A stretch of DNA of 6,044 nt. It comes from Acidimicrobiaceae bacterium. Lineage in GTDB: Bacteria; Actinomycetota; Acidimicrobiia; Acidimicrobiales; Microtrichaceae. Under the pieces are notes generated by a model, which saw only the letters and a program-made list of their open reading frames with translations, was not told the origin of the DNA and did not search any database. Position numbers and translations under genes: made by a program. Below are positions 1 to 5,334 of the stretch, piece by piece (position 1 is the stretch's first letter; each line of letters opens with the position of its first letter). The DNA lies in NCBI GenBank assembly GCA_003514205.1, contig DORQ01000022.1, positions 14,441 through 20,484 of the forward strand, in the 5' to 3' direction.

Positions 1-4
1 GAGC

Positions 5-880
5 ATGAGCCTTCCGTTGCCAACAAGTCTTTCGCCTTCCAAGGTTTCAACCTTCAAGGACTGCGCTCTCGCTTTTCGCTTTTCGGCTATCGATCGATTG
101 CCTGAGGACCCGAAGCTTGCAACGATCAAGGGATCAGTGGTTCACAAAGCCCTCGAGTTGCTCTTCATTTCAAAACAGAATGAACGCACGAGGGCCGACG
201 CTGCCGCCTGTCTTGATCGAGCTCTTGAGGAATACGTTCAGACGCCGGAGTTCGAGTTTCTTGGACTCCATGCCGAGTCGGAGGCGCTCAGCGCCTTTCG
301 CTCCGATGCCTCAACGATGCTGGATCGGTATTACACCCAAGAGGACCCGACAACCTTGGAGCCGGTTGGGGTTGAGATCATGCTGTCGGCCAAGGTCGAC
401 GGGCTACTCCTACGAGGAATCATCGACCGCCTCGACCTCAACGCCGAGGGCGAGCTCATCGTTACCGACTACAAGACAGGCCGGGTGCCGAGCGAGCGCC
501 AAGAGATGTCACGGCTCGGTGGAGTTCATTTCTATGCATTTCTGTGCGAACAGAACTTTGGGAAGCGACCCGCCGAGGTTCGACTCATGTATCTCGGCGC
601 AAACCCTCAGACCATCGTTGCCACACCAACGGAACAGTCGATTGCTGGTTTGAACAAGAAGGTGAAGGCGATTTGGGCAGCTGTCGAACGCGCGTGTGTC
701 GCAGACGACTTTCGACCGAACCCATCGCACGCGTGCAGCTGGTGCAGTTTCAAAGAGTTCTGTCCGAGTTTTGGCGGGGATCCAAGCCTCGCTCGGGTCG
801 ATCTGCGCGCCAAACCTGATGTGAGCGCCGCCATCACAACAAACACCGCCGTCACCTTGAACGGCCAGCTGCTGGCATGA
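5..880 (+). CDS. RecB-like PD-(D/E)XK nuclease with Fe-S cluster cysteines
   Basis: The product (291 aa) is predicted to be a cytoplasmic DNA exonuclease of the RecB/AddB/Cas4 superfamily, probably acting in DNA repair or end processing. Visible motifs, in order: the N-terminal box SPSKVSTFKDC with Cys20; His47 in GSVVH (motif I); Glu124; Asp141 in GIIDRLD; and the DYK triad residues Asp155 and Lys157 in TDYKTG. A C-terminal cluster Cys244-x2-Cys247-x5-Cys253 completes, with Cys20, the usual four-Cys Fe-S staple. The length matches stand-alone actinobacterial members (the Mycobacterium Rv2119 type, from memory). The start is supported because the N-terminal box lies just after it and because ATGA could overlap an upstream stop outside the window. 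Oddity: the Gln usually found four residues before the motif III Tyr appears to be Gly173 (GVHFY, Tyr177). The last four bases overlap the next gene. Cas4 is possible by fold, but nothing CRISPR-related is nearby. Confidence 0.88.
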   Translation: MSLPLPTSLSPSKVSTFKDCALAFRFSAIDRLPEDPKLATIKGSVVHKALELLFISKQNERTRADAAACLDRALEEYVQTPEFEFLGLHAESEALSAFRSDASTMLDRYYTQEDPTTLEPVGVEIMLSAKVDGLLLRGIIDRLDLNAEGELIVTDYKTGRVPSERQEMSRLGGVHFYAFLCEQNFGKRPAEVRLMYLGANPQTIVATPTEQSIAGLNKKVKAIWAAVERACVADDFRPNPSHACSWCSFKEFCPSFGGDPSLARVDLRAKPDVSAAITTNTAVTLNGQLLA

Positions 881-1497
881 CGCAATCGCTTGTACCTGCT
901 GCCCATACCGACGCCGCAACGCCACCGCCCTCCGTTGGCCCCCTCGGGTTCCTCATCGATCATCCGTTGGTCGCGAGGTTTGACGAGCAGGTTGATTCTG
1001 TCGCTGAGGTTTTACGAGGCAATCGGATCGCAGATCGTCTCTTCTACAGCCTCTCCAAGGTCGGCGATCACGGAATCATCTGGCATGTCATTGGCTGCTC
1101 CCGAGTCATCCTGAACCAAGACACGTTCGTGGCGGCCGTCGCACTCTCCAGCGCGTTGGGAATTGAGGCAGCGGTTGTCAACGGACCAGTGAAGATGTTG
1201 TTCCGACGAGTCCGCCCAGAACCAGAGGAGCCTCGACCACTTCAACTTCGCAAGCCCCGCACATCGAGCTTCCCGAGCGGACACGCTTCCGCCGGGGCGT
1301 TCGCTGCGATGCTCGTCGCGGATCGAACAGTCAAGGCGTGGCCGTGGTATCTCGCCGGTGGGCTAGTCGGCTGGAGTCGCGTACACGTTCGAATCCATCA
1401 TCCAAGTGACGTGCTCGGCGGATTCATTGTTGGCTGGGCACTTGGCCGCCTCGCGCTGCGCGTCATTCACAATCACGTGAGTACGCTGAACCAATGA
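877..1497 (+). CDS. PAP2-superfamily membrane phosphatase
   Basis: This is an integral membrane acid phosphatase of the PAP2 type (206 aa), which removes phosphate from a lipid phosphate or pyrophosphate. All three catalytic signatures are intact: K-x6-RP at Lys106 to Arg113-Pro114, PSGH at 133-136 with catalytic His136, and SR-x5-H-x3-D at Ser167-Arg168, His174 and Asp178. Hydrophobic stretches at roughly 66-80, 83-102, 137-148, 155-166 and 179-196 fit the membrane core. The N-terminal 60 residues look soluble. The ATG overlaps the upstream stop (ATGA), with no clear Shine-Dalgarno sequence, so translational coupling is likely. The stop overlaps the acyltransferase start in the same way. That partnership favours phosphatidate or a related lipid phosphate as substrate, supplying diacylglycerol. 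This is inference: the family also includes undecaprenyl-pyrophosphate and polyprenyl-phospho-sugar phosphatases. Confidence 0.92.
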   Translation: MTQSLVPAAHTDAATPPPSVGPLGFLIDHPLVARFDEQVDSVAEVLRGNRIADRLFYSLSKVGDHGIIWHVIGCSRVILNQDTFVAAVALSSALGIEAAVVNGPVKMLFRRVRPEPEEPRPLQLRKPRTSSFPSGHASAGAFAAMLVADRTVKAWPWYLAGGLVGWSRVHVRIHHPSDVLGGFIVGWALGRLALRVIHNHVSTLNQ

Positions 1498-2906
1498 GCG
1501 AACCCTCCTCCACTTCTGTGCGCCACATGACCGACCTTGAGGCCTTGATGTGGAACCTGGAGAAGGACCCCCGCCTCTCAAGCACAGTCGCAAATCTCTC
1601 GATCTTGGATCGACCGGTCGACGTTGACAGATTCCGAGCGACTCTTGAACGCGCCTCAGTCGTGTTTCCCCGGCTGCGACAACGAGTCTCGCCCGTTTTT
1701 GGTCGGCTAGCTCCTCCGACTTGGGAACTAGATCCAAATTTCGATATCAACTTCCACTTGAAGCGTGTCTCGCTGCGAACTGGCAGTCGCTCCGAGCTTC
1801 ACGAACTCGTCACCTCGCTGTTCATGACGCCCTTCGATCGAACTCGACCATTGTGGGAATTCGCAGTGATCGATGGCCTTCGGGGCGGGAAGTCAGCCAT
1901 GGTCCAACGACTCCACCACACCATCACTGATGGCGAAGGTGGACTTCGACTCTCCCTTGAGTTCATCGACTTCTCTCGCGATGCGCCCCAACGGGAGCCC
2001 ATCGAGATCGAGAATGCACCACGAGCGGAGTCCTCACTGGCATCAACACTCGTCTCCTCATTGGGCGACGCTGCTGTCCACCTCACTCGCCGACAGATCG
2101 GCGTCGCTCGAAGAACCGTCACCAGCACTGCCCAGTCAATTGTGCGCCCAACGGAAATTCCACGCTCCATAGCCTCGGCGGTGGAGCTTGGCATGCAGAC
2201 CGCCAATCAACTCAACGTTGGCGATCACCCAATGTCTCCCCTCTGGGTCGACCGAAGCCTCTCGCGCACCTTCGATTGTTTCGATGTGAACCTGGCGACC
2301 GCCAAGGCCGCAGCGACACGGCTGGGCGGAACACTCAACGACTTCTTTGTCGCCGGTGCGGCAGCCGGCGCGGGTGCATATCACGAGAGGATGGGCAATC
2401 CGGTCGCCGAACTGAGGATGGCCATGCCGATTAGTCACCGCTCAGATAAGGCGATTGGCGGCAACGTGTTTTCCCCAAGTCAATCGCTGATGCCAACAGG
2501 TCCCATGTCGCCTCGAGACCGGTTCACCGAGGTGCATTCCCGACTTCAGCGCACCAAACGCGCGGGGGCAGTAGACGCTGTGGGCGCATTTGCGGGGATC
2601 ATCAACCTGCTCCCAACCTCAGTGGTCGCACGAACTGGCTATCGATTTGCCGGAACGATTGATTTCGTGACGTCGAATCTCCGAGCTGCTCCCATGGACA
2701 CGTTCATAGCAGGAGCGCTGATGGAAGCGAATTATCCCCTCGGACCCCTGGCGGCCACCGCGTTCAATCTGACAACTATGAGCTACCGGGGCAGTTTCAA
2801 CATGGGCGTCGTCATAGACACCGCCGCTATCGAAGACCCAGCAATGCTCATTTCATCACTCAAGGCAGGCTACCGCGACCTCCTAAAGGCCGGATCCAAG
2901 AGCTGA
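1494..2906 (+). CDS. Wax ester synthase/diacylglycerol acyltransferase (WS/DGAT family)
   Basis: The product (470 aa, the usual family length) is a bifunctional-type acyltransferase. It transfers acyl groups from acyl-CoA to diacylglycerol or long-chain alcohols, making storage triacylglycerol or wax ester, typically at the inner face of the membrane. The catalytic HHxxxDG motif is intact at 141-147 (HHTITDG), preceded by the family's PLW box at 119-121. The C-terminal domain shows the ND motif at Asn282-Asp283 (TLNDFFVAG), GN at 323-324, and a TSN segment at 393-395 where many members have a SNVPGP-like loop. Here that loop reads SNLRAAP, a divergence that could affect substrate preference. 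The ATGA overlap with the phosphatase gene supports the first ATG. A second in-frame ATG at 1527 aligns closer to the usual family N-terminus but has no ribosome binding site. Which lipid it makes cannot be read from the sequence. Confidence 0.93.
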   Translation: MSEPSSTSVRHMTDLEALMWNLEKDPRLSSTVANLSILDRPVDVDRFRATLERASVVFPRLRQRVSPVFGRLAPPTWELDPNFDINFHLKRVSLRTGSRSELHELVTSLFMTPFDRTRPLWEFAVIDGLRGGKSAMVQRLHHTITDGEGGLRLSLEFIDFSRDAPQREPIEIENAPRAESSLASTLVSSLGDAAVHLTRRQIGVARRTVTSTAQSIVRPTEIPRSIASAVELGMQTANQLNVGDHPMSPLWVDRSLSRTFDCFDVNLATAKAAATRLGGTLNDFFVAGAAAGAGAYHERMGNPVAELRMAMPISHRSDKAIGGNVFSPSQSLMPTGPMSPRDRFTEVHSRLQRTKRAGAVDAVGAFAGIINLLPTSVVARTGYRFAGTIDFVTSNLRAAPMDTFIAGALMEANYPLGPLAATAFNLTTMSYRGSFNMGVVIDTAAIEDPAMLISSLKAGYRDLLKAGSKS

Positions 2907-2919
2907 ACCGTCCAGCTCA

Positions 2920-2943
2920 GCGAGCGTGTTAGTTCGCGCTCGC
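2920..2943. terminator. Hairpin at the convergent junction, possible bidirectional terminator
   Basis: GCGAGCG at 2920-2926 pairs perfectly with CGCTCGC at 2937-2943. The stem extends inward by a T-G wobble (2927/2936) and a G-C pair (2928/2935), leaving a six-base loop TTAGTT. The loop contains the TAA stop of the minus-strand small gene (2929-2931). It lies 13 bases after the acyltransferase stop, between two converging genes, so termination in both directions is plausible. Neither flank has a T-run, which is common in GC-rich actinobacteria but lowers certainty for intrinsic termination. Confidence 0.45.
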
Positions 2944-3111
2944 AGGACTCTGTTGCCCCACTGCCTCACGGGTGAGCATGGAGCGAAGGTCCAACAGAAG
3001 GTCGGCCACCTCGGCTGTGCTGACCAGTGAGCGTTCAGAAATATCACCCAAGCCGCGATCGATCAGCGTGACTGCTTCAGCAATGGACCCTTGATTCTTG
3101 GTCTCTGTCAT
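2929..3111 (-). CDS. Small protein of unknown function, 60 aa
   Basis: I do not recognise a named family. The predicted product is a small, soluble, mostly helical acidic protein. A polar N-terminus is followed by an amphipathic stretch at about 9-53 containing ERSLVSTAEVADLLLDLRSML, cut here as residues 26-46, and then a Ser/Ala-rich tail. It has no cysteines, membrane segment or signal peptide. The case for a real gene is good. GGAGGAG lies just before the ATG (3114-3120), a promoter-like pair lies further upstream, and a hairpin sits at the stop codon. The reading frame also fills an otherwise empty gap between the acyltransferase and the divergent oxidoreductase. The regular Leu/Val/Ile spacing suggests a helical hairpin or dimerising peptide, perhaps regulatory, but that is a guess. 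Confidence 0.72.
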   Translation of the reverse strand: MTETKNQGSIAEAVTLIDRGLGDISERSLVSTAEVADLLLDLRSMLTREAVGQQSPASAN

Positions 3112-3113
3112 AG

Positions 3114-3120
3114 CTCCTCC
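3114..3120 (-). promoter_or_regulatory. Strong Shine-Dalgarno of the small gene
   Basis: Read on the minus strand, GGAGGAG precedes the ATG by 2 bases, and its GGAGG core precedes it by 4. It is the best ribosome binding site in the window. It fixes the start of the 60-aa gene at 3111 and is the main evidence that this short frame is translated. The spacing is slightly tight. Confidence 0.65.
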
Positions 3121-3157
3121 GAGTGGTTCGATTCTTGCGACGTATCCGGTCCCTTGC

Positions 3158-3185
3158 AGCTTAGGCCTGGGTCTAGAGCTGTCGA
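3158..3185 (-). promoter_or_regulatory. Candidate sigma-A-type promoter of the small gene
   Basis: On the minus strand, TCGACA (3185-3180, one mismatch to TTGACA) is followed after 16 bases by TAAGCT (3163-3158, a TANNNT -10). A start near 3151 would give a leader of about 40 bases ending in the strong Shine-Dalgarno. This is pattern matching only; two hexamers can co-occur by chance. Confidence 0.38.
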
Positions 3186-3203
3186 GGGGGAATTTGGCCC
3201 AGT

Positions 3204-3209
3204 TAGGGT
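3204..3209 (+). promoter_or_regulatory. -10 element for a probable leaderless oxidoreductase transcript
   Basis: TAGGGT fits the actinobacterial TANNNT -10 consensus and ends exactly 6 bases before the ATG at 3216. Transcription would then begin at or next to the start codon. No Shine-Dalgarno is evident and no good -35 is visible. The same spacing occurs upstream of the paralogous gene that starts at 5244. Confidence 0.45.
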
Positions 3210-3215
3210 GGGTAC

Positions 3216-4220
3216 ATGAGCCAATCTACTCGCGGAGTTACTCTCGCCAGCCTTATGGGGCTTTCCGAAGCTGTGAACTCTCACACAGCGGGACTTGCCT
3301 CCTCGATCGGCTTCCATTCGATCTGGGTAGCGGAGACAACCTCGACTGAAGCATTTTCGTCACTAGCCGCCATTGGCGCCGCCGAACCAAGTCTGGATCT
3401 CGGCACTGGTGTCCTCGCACTGCAGCTTCGAACCCCACTCTTGGCCGCAATGGGCGCCGCGACCTTGCAGAGACACCACCCAGATCGTGACATCCTTCTT
3501 GGGGTTGGCATCTCGAGCCCCGTGGTGGTTGGCAACTGGCACGGAGCCAGCTACAGCGCCAGGCCGCTCGCTCAAACGCGGGAGTACCTCAAGCTTCTGA
3601 ATGAACTGCTGACTGGCGAGTCCGTAACCTTCGACGGCGACTTCTACCACTGCAAGAAGGTCCGTCTTGGGGTCCGCAACGAACGTCGACCCAAAGTCAT
3701 CCTCGGAGCCCTCAACCGGAAGATGCTGCATTCCGCAGGGGAACTCGCTGACGGAGTCCTATTGAATTACCTTCCAGCTACTGCGGTGCCGTGGTGTGTT
3801 GAGCAAGTCCGCGAGGGTGAGCGCGCAGCTGGTCGGCCCGTCGGTTCATGTGAGATCTACGCATATGTGCATGTCAGCGTTACCAGCCTTGAGGTGGCGC
3901 GCGACTCAGCGCGCAAGGACCTGTTCTCATACGCAGTCGTTGACTCGTATGCAAAGGCGTTTTCCCGAGCCGGTTACGCCGACGAAGTCGCTGCTATCCG
4001 CTCCGCTCATTCCGAACGGAATCGCGAAGGAGCGCTCGCAGCAGTTTCAGATCGAATGATCATGGAGATCGACGTGGTCGGCGATTCCGACCATGTGTCG
4101 GCCGCTGTTGCCGCCTATGAGGCAGCTGGAGTTGACCACGCGATCATCATGGCGCTTCCGTGGGGGCAAGATCGAAGTGCAGTGATCGACGCCACTCTCC
4201 GAGCCGCTGCCCCTCTCTGA
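3216..4220 (+). CDS. LLM-class oxidoreductase, probably F420-dependent
   Basis: The product (334 aa) is a cytoplasmic TIM-barrel oxidoreductase of the bacterial luciferase-like superfamily, whose actinobacterial members mostly use coenzyme F420 for hydride transfer. Family hallmarks are visible. SIWVAE at 35-40 ends an early strand, LGTGV at 62-66 is the strand-3 motif, and LLGVGISSPVVVGNWHG spans 94-110. RPLAQTREYL at 116-125 and the late box AGELADGVLLNYLP at 174-187 follow. The paralogue at 4282-5244 shares the SSxVxVxxWxG and ADGxxxNxL signatures, so both belong to one subfamily, resembling the Rv3093c group. The substrate is unknown. The gene follows a 104-base divergent gap, converges on its paralogue, and probably starts leaderless. 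The N-terminus (MSQSTRG) is shorter than usual before the first strand, but no better upstream start is evident. FMN dependence remains possible. Confidence 0.88.
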   Translation: MSQSTRGVTLASLMGLSEAVNSHTAGLASSIGFHSIWVAETTSTEAFSSLAAIGAAEPSLDLGTGVLALQLRTPLLAAMGAATLQRHHPDRDILLGVGISSPVVVGNWHGASYSARPLAQTREYLKLLNELLTGESVTFDGDFYHCKKVRLGVRNERRPKVILGALNRKMLHSAGELADGVLLNYLPATAVPWCVEQVREGERAAGRPVGSCEIYAYVHVSVTSLEVARDSARKDLFSYAVVDSYAKAFSRAGYADEVAAIRSAHSERNREGALAAVSDRMIMEIDVVGDSDHVSAAVAAYEAAGVDHAIIMALPWGQDRSAVIDATLRAAAPL

Positions 4221-4261
4221 GACTCCCAGATCGAGACCTCACCGAAAGCAGGTGGTTGTGG

Positions 4262-4281
4262 CGGAATTGCAGAACAATCCG
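4262..4281. terminator. Hairpin between convergent oxidoreductase genes
   Basis: CGG plus ATTG (4262-4264 and 4266-4269) pair with CAAT plus CCG (4275-4281). One adenine is bulged at 4265 and the loop is CAGAA. The hairpin directly abuts the minus-strand stop codon at 4282 and lies about 40 bases after the plus-strand stop. It could serve as a shared terminator, but it is only 7 bp long and no T-run follows on either strand. Confidence 0.33.
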
Positions 4282-5244
4282 TCAGCGAGGCGCTAGGTCT
4301 CGAATCGCTTGGCGCTGGTCATATCCGAAGGGCAGCAGTGCCAGCGCTGGGGTTGTCACCCCGTTATCGACATAGCGTTGAATCTGTTCGCGACACTTTT
4401 CAGGTGGACCCCACACGATGAGTTCGTCGACCACCGAGTCTGGGATTGCGGCCAATGCCGCAGCCCGATCTCCCGCCTTCCAGTGCGCCCACATATCGGC
4501 GAGCACCTCGCCGCGTCCCATCCACTCATGGAACGCTGCGTAGACCGGCACGTTGAGATAGGCGGCGATTGCCAGCTTCCCGAAATTCATGACCGTGTCG
4601 CGATCCTGAGTGGGCGCAACGAAGATCCGAGCGACTACCTCTTTGTCAGGACCGAAGGCCTTGACAATCGGAGCGACCCGGGCGACGTCTTCAGCAGACA
4701 GCCAGTTCACAATTGCCCCGTCAGCTTCACGACCGGCTAGTCGCAGCATTCCTTCACGCAGTGCCGCCACCAGGATCGGCACCGATCCTCCCGGAACGGG
4801 TACTCCCAGGCGAAAGCCGTTACTTGAGAACCCTTCAAACTCCCCGGAGGTCTTCTCCCCAGTCAGCGCAGAACGCAGAAATCGGACCGTATCGCGGGTC
4901 CGCCGGTAGGGCTCATCGAACTCAAGCCCGTTCCATTTCTCGACAATCACGTCAGAGGAGGTGCCGATCCCGAAAACGAATCGACCCGGCGCAGCAGCGG
5001 CCATCGACGCGACTTGTTGTGTGAGGCACGCCGGACCTCTCGTGTATGCCGGCACGATTGCTGTGCCAAGGCGAAGCGTCGGGGCCCACACCGAGGCCAG
5101 CGCCAGCGGAGTGAACGCGTCATAGGCATTCGCCTCCGAGGACCACACGTCGGTGTAACCGAGAGATTCAAGTTCCTGAATCCACTCGCGTTGGTCGGGA
5201 AGTGGGACGTGGTCGAAGGGGATGGTCATTCCAAATCGCTGCAT
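4282..5244 (-). CDS. LLM-class F420-dependent oxidoreductase, Rv3093c-like
   Basis: The product (320 aa) is a second luciferase-fold oxidoreductase. It most resembles the mycobacterial Rv3093c-type F420-dependent group, recognised by eye from FGIGTSSDVIVEKWNG at 91-106 and READGAIVNWLSAEDV at 172-187. Other hallmarks are GYTDVWSSE at 29-37, LGTAIVPAYTRGP at 59-71 (strand-3 motif and the following loop), and RRTRDTVRFLR at 114-124. The C-terminal half carries the long insertion region and a final helical segment. Expected role: F420-linked hydride transfer to an unknown substrate. I chose the ATG at 5244 because a TANNNT hexamer lies 6 bases upstream. A second in-frame ATG at codon 6 (5229) is possible but lacks an obvious ribosome binding site. 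The gene converges with its paralogue and diverges from the YceI-family gene, with about 90 bases between their starts. Confidence 0.9.
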   Translation of the reverse strand: MQRFGMTIPFDHVPLPDQREWIQELESLGYTDVWSSEANAYDAFTPLALASVWAPTLRLGTAIVPAYTRGPACLTQQVASMAAAAPGRFVFGIGTSSDVIVEKWNGLEFDEPYRRTRDTVRFLRSALTGEKTSGEFEGFSSNGFRLGVPVPGGSVPILVAALREGMLRLAGREADGAIVNWLSAEDVARVAPIVKAFGPDKEVVARIFVAPTQDRDTVMNFGKLAIAAYLNVPVYAAFHEWMGRGEVLADMWAHWKAGDRAAALAAIPDSVVDELIVWGPPEKCREQIQRYVDNGVTTPALALLPFGYDQRQAIRDLAPR

Positions 5245-5250
5245 CCGTGA

Positions 5251-5256
5251 ACACTA
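5251..5256 (-). promoter_or_regulatory. -10 element for a probable leaderless Rv3093c-like transcript
   Basis: Read on the minus strand, TAGTGT ends 6 bases before the ATG at 5244, matching TANNNT. There is no Shine-Dalgarno in the intervening TCACGG and no clear -35. The arrangement mirrors the paralogue's TAGGGT, 6 bases, ATG. Confidence 0.45.
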
Positions 5257-5274
5257 TCGAGGTTGCTCATCAAC

Positions 5275-5281
5275 AGGAGAG
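5275..5281 (+). promoter_or_regulatory. Possible Shine-Dalgarno for an alternative GTG start of the YceI-family gene
   Basis: AGGAGAG lies 11 bases before a GTG at 5293 that is in frame with the YceI-family gene and open through to it. Using it would add 14 residues (VTPPRVRLAVISAL) before the Met at 5335. The spacing is long, so this start is the less likely of the two. Confidence 0.3.
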
Positions 5282-5320
5282 AAATCACACCGGTGACGCC
5301 TCCCCGAGTGAGGCTGGCAG

Positions 5321-5326
5321 TAATCT
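5321..5326 (+). promoter_or_regulatory. Possible -10 element of the YceI-family gene
   Basis: TAATCT fits TANNNT and ends 8 bases before the ATG at 5335, close to the leaderless spacing seen for the two oxidoreductase genes. No convincing -35 is present. If used, translation would have to begin at 5335, not at the upstream GTG. Confidence 0.33.
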
Positions 5327-5334
5327 CCGCACTC

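Noticed and set aside
5..880. Reading the first gene as a CRISPR Cas4
   Set aside because: The fold and cysteines are shared with Cas4, but there are no repeats, no cas1/cas2 and no other cas gene, and the sequence fits stand-alone RecB-like exonucleases better.
509..963. Minus-strand open frames opposite the nuclease and phosphatase genes
   Set aside because: They lie antisense to a well-supported nuclease and phosphatase, show no recognisable domain, and have unnatural Arg/Ser-rich composition.
2136..2438. 100-codon minus-strand open frame inside the acyltransferase gene
   Set aside because: It is fully antisense to conserved WS/DGAT coding sequence, with no ribosome binding site or family signature.
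4309..4740. 143-codon plus-strand open frame opposite the Rv3093c-like gene
   Set aside because: It is a shadow of a strongly conserved oxidoreductase and its translation resembles no family.
3216..5244. Bioluminescence (luxAB) genes
   Set aside because: The genes are convergent, lack luxCDE partners, and match F420-type LLM oxidoreductases, not luciferase alpha and beta subunits.
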